NCBI GenBank assembly: GCA_017993835.1
Contig: JAGOLX010000046.1
Span: 1-47,344, forward strand
Direction of reading: 5' to 3'
DNA length: 47,344 nt
Origin: Phycisphaerae bacterium
GTDB taxonomy: Bacteria; Planctomycetota; Phycisphaerae; Sedimentisphaerales; Anaerobacaceae
Shown: in pieces, positions 7,296-16,360 of the stretch
Layout of the letters: every line of letters begins with the position of its first letter
How positions within the stretch are numbered: position 1 is the stretch's first letter
The notes under the pieces: model-generated
What the model saw: the letters and a program-made list of their open reading frames with translations, nothing else
Told to the model about the DNA's origin: nothing
Database searches by the model: none
Program-made: the position numbers and the translations under genes

Positions 7296-9092
7296 ATGCC
7301 TGGGGTATACGACCACGCTGCGATCAGCCGGGTGCAGCAGGCGAACGATATCGTTGACGTGATCGGTGAGCACGTCAGCCTGAAACGGAAGGGACGAGAA
7401 TGGCTCGGCTTGTGCCCGTTCCACGAGGACCACAGGCCCAGCCTTTACGTCAACCCGGACAAGCAGATTTACAAGTGCTTCGCCTGCGGCGCGGGCGGCG
7501 ATGTGCTCAAGTTCGTGCAGATGCGCGAGGGCCTGACGTTTCCGCAGGCCATCGAGCGTCTGGCGGAGCGCGCGGGCATCCAGATGCAGCCCGTCCGGCG
7601 CATGGTCTCGGCGGAGCCTGGGCAGGCCGAGATCGATCCGAACCTCCTGGCGAGGGCCAACAAGTGGGCCATGCAGTTCTTCCAGGAGTGTCTGAACGAT
7701 CCGGAGAAGGGCAAGCGGGCCCGAGAGTACCTGGCCGAGCGGAAGGTCTCTGCCCAGAGCATCGAAAAGTGGCGCCTCGGCGCCTCGCCCAACGTGGTTG
7801 ATGCCATGGCCAGGGCGGCTGCAGCGAGGAAGGGCTCGCTCCAGGTGTTGCAGCAGGCGGGCCTGATCACCGGACCGAACCAGGACAAGTTCGTCAACCG
7901 CCTGATGTTCACGATCACGGACGCCACCGGCAGGGTGATTGCGTTCGGAGGTCGGACGCTGGACGGCACCGGCGCCAAATACGTCAACTCGCCGACCACG
8001 GTCCTGTTTGACAAGAGCAATACGCTCTACGGCTTGGAGCAGGCCCGTCACGAGATCGTCAAGACGGGCACCGCGGTGATCGTCGAGGGATACACCGACG
8101 TGATTATGTCGCATCAGTTCGGCTGCACGAACGTGGTCGCGACTTTGGGAACGAGTTTTACGGCGGGGCACGGCCGGCTCCTTCGGCGGTATGCCAAGAG
8201 GGTGGTCCTGCTCTTCGACAGCGACACCGCTGGCATGGCGGCCGCGAATCGGGCTCTGGAGGTCTGCCTGTCTCAGCACCTCGATATCAAGCTGGCCTTT
8301 GTCCCGCAGGGCAAGGACCCCTGTGAGTTCGTCCTGGCCGCGGGCAAGGAGGGGCTGGATCGCGTGGTGGAGCAGGCGGTGGACGTCCTACAGTTCAAGT
8401 GGGACAAGCTCAGCGAGACGTTCGCGACGGGCGACACGATGGCCGGGCGCAAGACGGCCTTGGACGAGTTCCTCCAGGCCATCGCCATCGGGGCTGCCTC
8501 CGAGACGCTGCCCGTGGCCGAGAGTGGCGCGTTCGTGCACAAGGTGGCCAAAATCATCGGCTTGAGCCCGAGGGACCTCTATGGCGAGCTGGAGCGGCGC
8601 AGGCAGCGGGTGCCGTCGTCGTCGGCCCAGGCCCGCCGAGGGGAGGCCGCGCAGGCGGTCGATTGGGGTCAGGGACTGCGTGCCGCCGCCCAGAGGGAGG
8701 TCCTGGAGGTGTTGCTGAACGAGCCGGGACTGCTGGGTGACATGGAGCAGGAAGTCCCGGAAGGTGTGTTCGATGTCCCGATTCTGAATCGAATCGCGTC
8801 GGTCTTGTTCGGCGTGGTCCGGTCCGGCGAGGGTTTCACGATCGGGTGGCTGTTGGCTCAGACGGAGTCGCCGGAAGTGGCCCAGGGCATCGTGGAATTG
8901 CAGCGGGTCGGCGAGGGGAAGGGGAACTACCGCCCTCGCCTGACGGACGCCTTGGCCGTCCTGAGGGGATCCGGGACGCAGGTTTCAGGAGATGTTCGGA
9001 CCAACGAGGCTGGCGGGCGTGCGGATTCCGTGAAGATCACGGACGGGCGTGCCGGCCGGCAGCATCCGCACAGCATCGGCCTGACGTCATGA
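7296..9092 (+). CDS. dnaG: DNA primase
   Basis: DnaG makes the RNA primers for DNA replication. The 598-residue product has the N-terminal CHC2-type zinc site C40-x2-H43-x17-C61-x2-C64, followed by the primase core and a TOPRIM domain with E264 in VIVEGYTD and the DxD pair D308/D310 in LLFDSDTAG. The C-terminal third (about 440-598) corresponds to the helicase-interaction region and is less conserved, with an Ala/Gln/Arg-rich linker. The order dnaG-rpoD is the classical macromolecular-synthesis arrangement, but rpsU is not in front. The start is the ATG at 7296, giving the usual N-terminus, in which a short segment precedes IVDVIGEHV. Confidence 0.96.
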   Translation: MPGVYDHAAISRVQQANDIVDVIGEHVSLKRKGREWLGLCPFHEDHRPSLYVNPDKQIYKCFACGAGGDVLKFVQMREGLTFPQAIERLAERAGIQMQPVRRMVSAEPGQAEIDPNLLARANKWAMQFFQECLNDPEKGKRAREYLAERKVSAQSIEKWRLGASPNVVDAMARAAAARKGSLQVLQQAGLITGPNQDKFVNRLMFTITDATGRVIAFGGRTLDGTGAKYVNSPTTVLFDKSNTLYGLEQARHEIVKTGTAVIVEGYTDVIMSHQFGCTNVVATLGTSFTAGHGRLLRRYAKRVVLLFDSDTAGMAAANRALEVCLSQHLDIKLAFVPQGKDPCEFVLAAGKEGLDRVVEQAVDVLQFKWDKLSETFATGDTMAGRKTALDEFLQAIAIGAASETLPVAESGAFVHKVAKIIGLSPRDLYGELERRRQRVPSSSAQARRGEAAQAVDWGQGLRAAAQREVLEVLLNEPGLLGDMEQEVPEGVFDVPILNRIASVLFGVVRSGEGFTIGWLLAQTESPEVAQGIVELQRVGEGKGNYRPRLTDALAVLRGSGTQVSGDVRTNEAGGRADSVKITDGRAGRQHPHSIGLTS

Positions 9093-9244
9093 GGGAATCG
9101 TGTAAATGCCTGTGGCGTGAACCATTACGCACAGGAGTCGTACAACGGGTGAATCCAGAACACCAGTAAGGATACCAGTATTCTTGGCTTCACAAGGGTG
9201 GTTGGCAAGGAGTTTTCCAGTTTCACTTCAGTGGAGTCGATATT

Positions 9245-11032
9245 GTGGCGAAAAAGGGAATGAGGTCGAAGAAAGCAAAGGATATGAACCAGACGGAAGT
9301 CCACGGTACGTCCGATATAGTCAAGCCCGAGGCTCAGGACCCGGAGTTGCTGATCAAGACATTGGTCGCGAGAGGCAAGAAGAAAGGGTTCCTGACCTAC
9401 GAGGAGGTCAACGAGTCTCTGCCGGACGACGCTGTCACCTCCAAGCAACTCGATAAGCTCATGTCGACGCTCGACGAGATGGGTATTCCCCTCGTCGACG
9501 AGAGCGACGCCGAAGCCCATGGGCCCGGCAAGATGGACGAGGAGTTCGAAGAGGACGCCGAGCCGGCGGACGAGGAGGAGAGCCCCGAGGTCGAAGCGGA
9601 GGCGGACGAGGACGAAGCCCTGGAAAAGGAGTTCGCTGAAAGCGAGGTCTCCCATCGGATCGATGACCCTATTCGCATGTATCTGACCCAGATGGGCCAG
9701 ATTCCCCTCTTGACCCGCAAAGACGAGATCGCCTTGGCGAGGAAGATCGAAATCGCTCGGATGGTCTTTCGCCGCAAGATGCTTCAGTCCGACTACTGTG
9801 CCCGCAACGCGGTGGAGCTGATGCAGCAGGTCTCCGACGGCTCCATGTCGTTCGACCGGACCATCAAGACCGGCACCACCCCTCTGACCACCAAGGGCGT
9901 CATCAAGAAGCGGATGACGGAGAACCTCAAAACGATTGCTGATCTTCTCGATATCGACCAGAAGCTCTTCAAGAACATCTGTGCCGGCGGGGACGAGGCG
10001 AAGGTGCAGGCGGACGCCAGGCATCTCCGGAGGAACCGTCGCAAGATCGCGGCCCTCCTGGAGGAGCTGAGCCTGCGGACCAGCCGCATTCAGCCGATGA
10101 AAATCAAGCTCCAGGGCGTCTGCGAGAAGATGCGGCAGCTCGAGAAGACCATCCAGACCGGTGTCACCGAGACCATGACGGCCGACGATATCCTGGCCGC
10201 CAGGCAGGAGTTCGCCGGCCTGCAGGAACTCGTCCTGGAGATGCCGGATCAGTTGGAGAAGAAGCTGCGGACGATGGAGCGGATCTTCGCCCAGTACGAA
10301 GAAGCCAAGCGGACCCTGTCCAGCGCCAACCTCCGCCTGGTCGTTTCCATCGCCAAGAAGTATCGCAACCGCGGCCTGAGCTTCCTGGACCTCATCCAGG
10401 AGGGCAACACCGGCCTGATGCGCGCGGTGGACAAGTACGAGTATCGGCGCGGCTACAAGTTCAGCACGTATGCCACCTGGTGGATTCGCCAGGCCATTAC
10501 CCGGGCCATCGCCGACCATGCGCGGACCATCCGTATCCCGGTCCACATGATCGAGACGATGAGCCGGATTCGCAGCGCCTCGAAGATCCTCCACCAGGAA
10601 CTGGGACGCGAGCCGACCATCGAGGAAATCGCCGGCGAGGTCGGCATGACCGTCCAGGAAACCCGCAGGGTTCTGAACATCTCCAAACACCCGATCAGTC
10701 TGGATCGGCCCATCGGCGATAGCGAGGATTCCTACTTCGGCGACTTCATCGAGGACGACGATATCGACTCGCCTGTGGCCTCCGCGACGCAGGAGATGCT
10801 CAGGGAGCGCATCGACATGGTCCTCAAGACCCTCTCCTACCGCGAGCGGGAAATCATCAAGCTCCGCTACGGCATCGGCGACGGCTACACCTACACGCTC
10901 GAGGAAGTCGGTCGGATCTTCAAGGTCACGCGGGAGCGCGTCCGCCAGGTCGAAGCCAAGGCCATCCGCAAGCTCCAGCACCCTGTGCGGGCCCGCAAGC
11001 TCGAGGGGTTCCTCGACCACAAATCCGCGTAG
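9245..11032 (+). CDS. rpoD: RNA polymerase primary sigma factor
   Basis: This is the housekeeping sigma-70 factor that directs RNA polymerase to most promoters. Region 1.1 is visible at about residues 35-80, then a very acidic linker (about 85-135). Region 1.2 starts at about 138 ([12 protein letters not shown]). A non-conserved insert of about 190 residues follows. Region 2 runs from about 361 ([32 protein letters not shown]), region 3 follows, and region 4 begins near 529 ([12 protein letters not shown] and [10 protein letters not shown]). All core motifs are intact, at 595 residues. The GTG start has GGAG at 9233-9236, 8 bases upstream. It follows dnaG by 152 bases and is closed by the terminator at 11056. 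Confidence 0.97.
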   Translation: MAKKGMRSKKAKDMNQTEVHGTSDIVKPEAQDPELLIKTLVARGKKKGFLTYEEVNESLPDDAVTSKQLDKLMSTLDEMGIPLVDESDAEAHGPGKMDEEFEEDAEPADEEESPEVEAEADEDEALEKEFAESEVSHRIDDPIRMYLTQMGQIPLLTRKDEIALARKIEIARMVFRRKMLQSDYCARNAVELMQQVSDGSMSFDRTIKTGTTPLTTKGVIKKRMTENLKTIADLLDIDQKLFKNICAGGDEAKVQADARHLRRNRRKIAALLEELSLRTSRIQPMKIKLQGVCEKMRQLEKTIQTGVTETMTADDILAARQEFAGLQELVLEMPDQLEKKLRTMERIFAQYEEAKRTLSSANLRLVVSIAKKYRNRGLSFLDLIQEGNTGLMRAVDKYEYRRGYKFSTYATWWIRQAITRAIADHARTIRIPVHMIETMSRIRSASKILHQELGREPTIEEIAGEVGMTVQETRRVLNISKHPISLDRPIGDSEDSYFGDFIEDDDIDSPVASATQEMLRERIDMVLKTLSYREREIIKLRYGIGDGYTYTLEEVGRIFKVTRERVRQVEAKAIRKLQHPVRARKLEGFLDHKSA

Positions 11033-11055
11033 GTCGTCCTGACAGAAGGGCTCTC

Positions 11056-11087
11056 GGCCGGGGGTTTCCAAACCTCCGGCCTTTTTT
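11056..11087 (+). terminator. Rho-independent terminator after rpoD
   Basis: Two 12-base arms, GGCCGGGGGTTT and AAACCTCCGGCC, pair with one G-T wobble. They are followed at once by six T (11082-11087). It lies 23 bases after the rpoD stop. Confidence 0.85.
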
Positions 11088-11147
11088 CTGCGCCCCCCTG
11101 AATCCCCGGAAAAGTGCAGCGAGATAGAGACGGACGCCGTCCCGGAT

Positions 11148-11156
11148 TGTTATACT
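11148..11156 (+). promoter_or_regulatory. Extended -10 promoter for the duplicated-domain protein
   Basis: TG-T-TATACT forms an extended -10 element, with no convincing -35 hexamer 17 bases upstream. It lies about 90 bases before the ATG at 11246. Confidence 0.4.
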
Positions 11157-11245
11157 GATGTGCACCGACCGCGAAGACGAGTCGTAGGCACCGTATGAAA
11201 GGGCGATTGTCGCCTGTCGAGAACTCACAAGAACAGGAGGAAATC

Positions 11246-12247
11246 ATGGTCCGAAGAACGGCGTTATTGACGGTGATTGCGTTGCTGGCCGCTTGTGCGA
11301 TGCCTGCGCTGGCACAGCAAAGTCTCGGAGATTTCGTGTCGAACAACGGATATGACTGGGTCATCGGTCGGTGGGTCGCCACGACCGATCAGGGCCAGGT
11401 CGAGCTTGACTACAGATGGGCCTTGGACGAGTACGTCGTCCTGGGCGAAGTGAAGATGGGGGACTACCGGTATCGCGGGATCATCACGCTGGACCCGGGT
11501 CGCGGCGAGGTGGTCGAAACGGGTGCCGACAACAGGGGGGGCACCGCGAAAGGAGAGTGGACGGAGGAATACGGCGACCTCGTGCATCGCATCCAGCACA
11601 CGGGTCCGAACGGCGAGGTGATGAAGGCTCAGATCGTATACACGAGGGTGGACGGGGACAACGTCACGATCGCGATGTACCGTGTGGACAGCAGCGGCTA
11701 TCGCAGCGGCGAACCGATGGCCAAGGCCACGTACAAACGCCAGCCGGCCGCGACGACGGATGCTGCGACCGCGGCGCAAGGCGGGCCGACCGCCGACTAC
11801 GAGAAGCTCGGCGATCTCGTTGCCCAGGGCGGCTACGACTGGATGGCCGGCAAATGGCTCTCCACCGATGGCGATCAGCGGTATGAGCTCGAACACAAAT
11901 GGGCGTTGGACAGGCACGTGGTGCTCATGGACCTCAAGATGGCCGGCTTCGCCTATCACGGCATGATCATGTACTCGCCCGCGACCCGGGAGATCTTCCA
12001 GGTCGGCGCCGACAACCAGGGCGGCCTCTGGAAGGGGACCTGGGACCAGAGCTACGACGGCGTCACGCATCGGGTCGAGTACACCCAGGCGGACGGCGCG
12101 GTCCGACGGATGGAGCACGTCTACGTTCAGGATAGCAGCGACGCCTTCCAGGTGAAGGAGTACGCGGTGACGGCGGGCTCCCGGGCCTCGCAGCCGGGTC
12201 GCACACTTGTTTTCAAGCGTCAGACGGCCAATTCCGCCGGCAAGTAA
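11246..12247 (+). CDS. Secreted protein with duplicated DUF1579-like domain
   Basis: The 333-residue protein starts with a signal peptide (MVRRTALLTVIALLAAC, then ending ALA before Gln). The LAAC stretch also fits a lipobox, so it may be a lipoprotein. The mature part is an internal duplication. LGDFVSNNGYDWVIGRW and LGDLVAQGGYDWMAGKW start the two copies (about residues 28 and 186). Each copy continues through a WALDxxVVL strand, a GADNxGG turn and a V(T)HR block. The pattern is like the beta-barrel DUF1579 family, whose function is unknown. AGGAGG at 11235-11240, 5 bases before the ATG, makes this start far better than the upstream in-frame ATG at 11195. An Ala/Thr-rich linker joins the repeats. 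No ligand or reaction can be named. Confidence 0.75.
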   Translation: MVRRTALLTVIALLAACAMPALAQQSLGDFVSNNGYDWVIGRWVATTDQGQVELDYRWALDEYVVLGEVKMGDYRYRGIITLDPGRGEVVETGADNRGGTAKGEWTEEYGDLVHRIQHTGPNGEVMKAQIVYTRVDGDNVTIAMYRVDSSGYRSGEPMAKATYKRQPAATTDAATAAQGGPTADYEKLGDLVAQGGYDWMAGKWLSTDGDQRYELEHKWALDRHVVLMDLKMAGFAYHGMIMYSPATREIFQVGADNQGGLWKGTWDQSYDGVTHRVEYTQADGAVRRMEHVYVQDSSDAFQVKEYAVTAGSRASQPGRTLVFKRQTANSAGK

Positions 12248-12292
12248 CTTGTCCCCATCGTTACGTGGTGGGGTTTTGTTGAAGCATCCGAC

Positions 12293-12333
12293 CTGGGCGC
12301 CACGGTCAGATCCACGTGAGCCGCGGCGCCCAG
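12293..12333. terminator. Long hairpin between convergent genes
   Basis: CTGGGCGCCACGG (12293-12305) and CCGCGGCGCCCAG (12321-12333) form a 13-base stem with one mismatch and a 15-base loop. It lies exactly between the ends of the convergent genes at 12247 and 12401, which suggests a bidirectional terminator. There is no T-run on either side. Confidence 0.5.
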
Positions 12334-12400
12334 GGCCGGTTGGGGTACTCCGTCAGCACGGCCAAGCAGATCTGGTCGTGCCACCCACCGCTTGGCGGGC

Positions 12401-13141
12401 TCAGAAGCGGAATCGTCCGCCGATCATGTAGATGGGACCGCCGAGATCGAAACCGTCGTCTTCCTTCTCGAAATCGTACTGGAATTCGAGTATCAACTCG
12501 CCTCGCGAGCCGATGGGAAATGTTACGCCCGCCGTGGCGAAGGCGAACAGACCACTGGCCATGGTTTCGGTGTCCTCGTATTCATCGATGTACGTGCGGT
12601 ACTCGCCTGGGAAATACGGGTCGTCAAACGTCTCGCGGTGCTCGTACTCCCAGGCGTCGAGGAACCAGAAGTAGCCGATTCCCGCCCCAAGATAGGGTCG
12701 GATCTTTGTAGCGTCGCCCAGGGGATAGACTCGTGCGGCCAGGCGGATGTCGATGACGCTCAGGTCGTCGCTGTAGCGGTCCACGACGTAGACGCCATCG
12801 ACCTCGTCTGACTCCCTGTCGCGGTATGAGCCCAGCGAAGAACCGCCAAAGGCAAGCGCCACGTCGAGGTGGTCGTCGAGCAGCCTGGGCGTGGCGATTT
12901 CCACCTCGAATCGGGCCCGGGTCGTCTTGTCCTTGTCGAGCGGGGCTTCCAGTGTCTGGGCGCCGAACTTGAACGCCACTGCCGGTCCGTTCTGCGCGGC
13001 AGCGGACGCGGACCACGCCAGCACGATGGCGGCCAGACAGACTCCGGCGTTAAACCCCCGGACGGCGCGATTGGCGGAATTGCGGACTCGGTTGCGGACC
13101 GTTGCAGGTCCCTCCCAGCGGACAGGTTTCATGTGTGCCAT
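12401..13141 (-). CDS. Outer-membrane beta-barrel protein
   Basis: The 246-residue product has an N-terminal segment with a hydrophobic core (GVCLAAIVLAWSASAAAQ, cleavage near residue 50) and then alternating polar/hydrophobic strands. It ends in Phe (IGGRFRF), as is usual for outer-membrane barrels. IRPYLGAGIGYFWF and LFAFATAGVTFPIG are typical paired barrel strands. It resembles small OmpW/OmpA-barrel-type proteins, but I cannot name a family. GAGGAG stands 9 bases before the ATG at 13141. The signal peptide is unusually long because of a basic leader, and an internal start at 13132 is possible. It supports a double-membrane cell, in line with the LPS genes. Confidence 0.7.
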   Translation of the reverse strand: MAHMKPVRWEGPATVRNRVRNSANRAVRGFNAGVCLAAIVLAWSASAAAQNGPAVAFKFGAQTLEAPLDKDKTTRARFEVEIATPRLLDDHLDVALAFGGSSLGSYRDRESDEVDGVYVVDRYSDDLSVIDIRLAARVYPLGDATKIRPYLGAGIGYFWFLDAWEYEHRETFDDPYFPGEYRTYIDEYEDTETMASGLFAFATAGVTFPIGSRGELILEFQYDFEKEDDGFDLGGPIYMIGGRFRF

Positions 13142-13186
13142 CTTCTAGATCTCCTCACGGCTCCAAAACTGTTGGGCTTTGCTGCT

Positions 13187-13216
13187 AGTACAAGGCACGC
13201 CGACATCTGTTGGTAA
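13187..13216 (-). promoter_or_regulatory. Weak promoter candidate for the beta-barrel gene
   Basis: On the minus strand TTACCA (13216-13211) and TGTACT (13192-13187) are 18 bases apart, about 45 bases before the ATG. The match is only moderate. Confidence 0.3.
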
Positions 13217-13276
13217 CAGGGAATGCGGTCATGACTTGGGTCGGTCGCAGGATTGCCAGACGATGTCATATGCGGA

Positions 13277-15931
13277 TTACTGCCAAACCTTGATTCGCTC
13301 TGTTCGCGTCCGCAGGGCCTGTGCGAGGGACCGAGCACGGGCCTTCACCAGGAAGCGGCGGCCCTCCGGCGTCCGCGTGTAGATCAGTCCGGCTGCGCCA
13401 ATCCGCATGGACCACGCCTTCGCGAGGAACTCCGCTGTCTCCTTGTTCCTGCCCAGGGCCTTCGGGACCGCGTGGCAGTCCCTTCCTCCGGACTGCCTCA
13501 ACCACGCCTTGCCGACCAGGACGTATCGAGGGTCGTCGATCGGGCCCAGCAGTTCCTGGAGGGCGTCGAGGAAGATCGACCGATCCCGCGTCGTTCCGCC
13601 CTTCAGCGAGCAGGTCACGAATCCGTAGTCGAGACGCCGGGCAATCACGCGAATCCTCGCGACATGGGTTTCGATGAGCTGCGTCCGGGCCATCGACTGA
13701 AGCACGACCTTGCCGATCTGCCTCATGCTTGAGGGGACAGACCTGTGCAGCAGCGACAACCACAGGGCCTTGACGCACTTCGGTACCGCCGCGAAGGCGG
13801 CCAGCGCGAAGGCGACCGCGACGAAGATCAGAAAGCCCCGCAGCGGCGCACTCTTCGAGTGCCTGTCTACAGATTGCATCAGCAGCGTCGCCGCAGAGAC
13901 GCCCCAGAGACCCGCCTGCACCAGCAGGATCGCGAGGGCTTTCCGCAGGATCGAGTCTCGTGGCAGGGCCAGCACGGATACCGCCACCTGCTCGGTCATG
14001 TCGCCGGTTTGCGCCGGACCCAGTGCTCGTTCCCACTCGCCGATGAGCTTCACCCGGTCACAGGCCCGTTGTCTCATCACCGCGTTAATGTGTTCCATCC
14101 GCTCAGCCGGGAAGGGGGGCCGGCCCAGGCCCAGACGTCCCAGGCCGCTCTCGATCCGAGGAGCGGTGAAAGAGACGCCGACGAAGGACTTGAACCGTCG
14201 GGCGAGAGTCTCCATGTCCTCATTGAACTGCGGTGCGTCCGGCTCCTGGCAGACGAGGTGCCAGATGTTCGCGGTCTTGAGCGGGTTGCGCTCCTGGGTG
14301 CGGATGGCGCGGCCCCGCATCTGGTTCGAGAGCATGTAGGAGCCGACGAAGCTGGCCAGGATCAGCGAGTTGACCGAGGGTGCGTCCCAGCCTTCGCCGA
14401 GCAGGGAGGTCGTCCCGACGAGAACGTGGATGCCGCCCCGGTTGAATAGGGCGGTGACCAGGGCGACCATCTTGTGCTTGTCCGCCCCGCGAATCGTCAC
14501 CTCACAGAATCGAGGGTCGTGTGCCAGGGGCTTGAAGGCGACGTCGGCAGGGTTGATGCTCAGTCCAGGCGCCGCTATCCGCAGGGCGTCACACGAGTCG
14601 GCCGGCACGACCGTCATTGTGCCCGTCAGAATGCCCAGCTTCGCGATCCCGGCTTGGCTGCGCCGGACCTGCTCGAAGATCGGCACGACGCCCAATCGCT
14701 TGACCGGCCTGACGTCGGCCTGGTCCTTTGGGAAGTCGGCCCGTCGGATGAAATCGGTGAGGATCACCATTCGCAGGTCCGTCCCCAGGGCCTTGCTCTC
14801 CAGCCTCACGATATCGTCGATGCTCTTGAGCTTCGAGGCGCTGCGGATCAGGAGCCGGGCGATCTTTGCGGCGTTTTGTAGGCCGATCTCGCGTTTCTCC
14901 ACGATGCCGATCCGTTTGGCGTCGCGGAGGATGCCGTGGAAGAGATCCTTGTGGGCCTCGAACGACTTGGTGTGACGGAACAGGCAGCCTGCCAGGAGAG
15001 TTTCCAGCCACTGCAGGTCGAGCCTGGGACACTTTCTTGGCGACAGGCCCAGGATGTGGAGCAGCTTGCCCGGCGGCGACGGGCGGACGTGGTTCAGGAA
15101 GACCGCCATACTGGAGTAGAACGCCGGATCATCGAGGATTCCCTCCTCGCAGTTCTGGGGCTCGGTGACGCAGGGGTGGCGTTCCAGTGCGGCGATGAAA
15201 CCCTCGTTGGTACACAACTCGCTTACGAATGCACCTGCCTCCTTGCGGAACTCGCGGATCTCCTGCTGTTCCGCCTGCAACGGCGCCGACAGGTAGACGT
15301 AGTCCTGGTGTGGGCAGAGGTTCTTCTGCGCCACCAGTTCGGGAACGGAGATCTCCGAATCGATGGGTCCGCACAGGCCGATGTACCGGTCCCACTCGAA
15401 CGGGGACACATCGAACGGCGGCGTGGCGGTCAGCGCGACGACCGTGGGCTTGTCCAGGTGCTTCTTGAGGTCGGCCAGGCACTTCCACCATTCGTTCCGC
15501 AGGTGGTGGGCCTCGTCGAGGACGAGGGTCCGCACGCCGAGACGCCGGAGCACGCTGCGGGTGCGCTCCGCGCCGTGATTCTCCTTGTCTCTGTATGCGC
15601 TGTGGAGTCCCTGGTAGGTGGAGGCCGTGAGGAATCGAGGGTTCCGGATGTCTTTCGAGATCCAGTCCGGCGTATTTTGCGAGTCGGGCAGGAACAGGCC
15701 GACGAACCGATCCACCCACTGATCCCGGATGGCGACGGTGGGGGCCAGGATCAGCGTGGGCCGATTCAACCTGCGCATGACCTCCAGGCCGAGTACGGTC
15801 TTGCCTGAGCCGGGGGCTGCGATCACGTGCAGGTGGTTGTCGTCCAGATGGCTCTCCAGCTCCGCCAGCACTCGCTGCTGGTAGCTGCGCCAGGGTTTGC
15901 GGAACTGGATGCCGGATGGGAAGGTGTCCAT
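13277..15931 (-). CDS. SF2 DEAH-box helicase with two membrane segments
   Basis: The 884-residue protein has an SF2 helicase core. Motif I is AAPGSGKT (38-45), motif II DEAH (139-142) and motif III TATP (168-171). The second RecA domain has EGWDAP (513-518) and motif VI with QMRGRAIRT (537-545). After the core come two hydrophobic segments at about 664-686 and 698-718, separated by a short basic loop. A C-terminal soluble domain of about 160 residues carries HAVPKALG (820-827) and LIYTRTPEGR (849-858). ResIII-type helicases of restriction or repair systems have similar cores. A membrane hairpin inside such an enzyme is unusual. It begins 6 bases after the DUF1294 stop, so the two are probably co-translated. 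Role unknown; defence, DNA uptake or nucleic-acid processing at the membrane are possible. Confidence 0.8.
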   Translation of the reverse strand: MDTFPSGIQFRKPWRSYQQRVLAELESHLDDNHLHVIAAPGSGKTVLGLEVMRRLNRPTLILAPTVAIRDQWVDRFVGLFLPDSQNTPDWISKDIRNPRFLTASTYQGLHSAYRDKENHGAERTRSVLRRLGVRTLVLDEAHHLRNEWWKCLADLKKHLDKPTVVALTATPPFDVSPFEWDRYIGLCGPIDSEISVPELVAQKNLCPHQDYVYLSAPLQAEQQEIREFRKEAGAFVSELCTNEGFIAALERHPCVTEPQNCEEGILDDPAFYSSMAVFLNHVRPSPPGKLLHILGLSPRKCPRLDLQWLETLLAGCLFRHTKSFEAHKDLFHGILRDAKRIGIVEKREIGLQNAAKIARLLIRSASKLKSIDDIVRLESKALGTDLRMVILTDFIRRADFPKDQADVRPVKRLGVVPIFEQVRRSQAGIAKLGILTGTMTVVPADSCDALRIAAPGLSINPADVAFKPLAHDPRFCEVTIRGADKHKMVALVTALFNRGGIHVLVGTTSLLGEGWDAPSVNSLILASFVGSYMLSNQMRGRAIRTQERNPLKTANIWHLVCQEPDAPQFNEDMETLARRFKSFVGVSFTAPRIESGLGRLGLGRPPFPAERMEHINAVMRQRACDRVKLIGEWERALGPAQTGDMTEQVAVSVLALPRDSILRKALAILLVQAGLWGVSAATLLMQSVDRHSKSAPLRGFLIFVAVAFALAAFAAVPKCVKALWLSLLHRSVPSSMRQIGKVVLQSMARTQLIETHVARIRVIARRLDYGFVTCSLKGGTTRDRSIFLDALQELLGPIDDPRYVLVGKAWLRQSGGRDCHAVPKALGRNKETAEFLAKAWSMRIGAAGLIYTRTPEGRRFLVKARARSLAQALRTRTERIKVWQ

Positions 15932-15937
15932 GGCTTC

Positions 15938-16297
15938 TTAGCTCCGCAGATAACGCCAATATGCATACACCGTCGCGGCCTGCAACAGAATGATGGGCAC
16001 GAGAACCAAGCGGAACGCGAGTTTGCGCGTCTTGTGTCGGAACAACTCCTGACCCACAATCGCCGCGGGACTGCCCCCGAGCAGGGCCGCGAGGTGCAAC
16101 GCAAGTTCCGGAATGCGGGTGCCGCCGACGATGGCCTGACGCTTGTCGTATCCGTAGAGCAACAGGGTGATCGCGTTGATGCTGATCAGACCCGCGTAGA
16201 GTGGAGCGAGTCCGAGCCACCACAGGAGCAGACCCAGCGCAATCCCCGCGAACAGGACGATGGCGACAACTCGTTTTATGAACGCATGTCTCGGCAT
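15938..16297 (-). CDS. DUF1294 family membrane protein
   Basis: This 119-residue protein has hydrophobic segments near its start, in the middle and at its end. It carries the DUF1294 signature: LLYGYDKRQA, then RIPELALHLAALLGG, then FRHKTRKLAFR. The family's function is unknown. I start it at ATG 16297; an upstream TTG (16348) would add 17 polar residues, and neither site has a clear ribosome site. It lies immediately before the SF2 helicase gene. Confidence 0.82.
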   Translation of the reverse strand: MPRHAFIKRVVAIVLFAGIALGLLLWWLGLAPLYAGLISINAITLLLYGYDKRQAIVGGTRIPELALHLAALLGGSPAAIVGQELFRHKTRKLAFRLVLVPIILLQAATVYAYWRYLRS

Positions 16298-16360
16298 AGC
16301 GATTTGAGCACCAGTAGGCCAATCTTGCGACGAGTTGTCAACCCGCAAGTGGGTCGCCGT

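Noticed and set aside
9125-11071. A 648-codon frame opposite rpoD
   Set aside because: It is a shadow of rpoD, which has all its sigma regions, a good start and a terminator.
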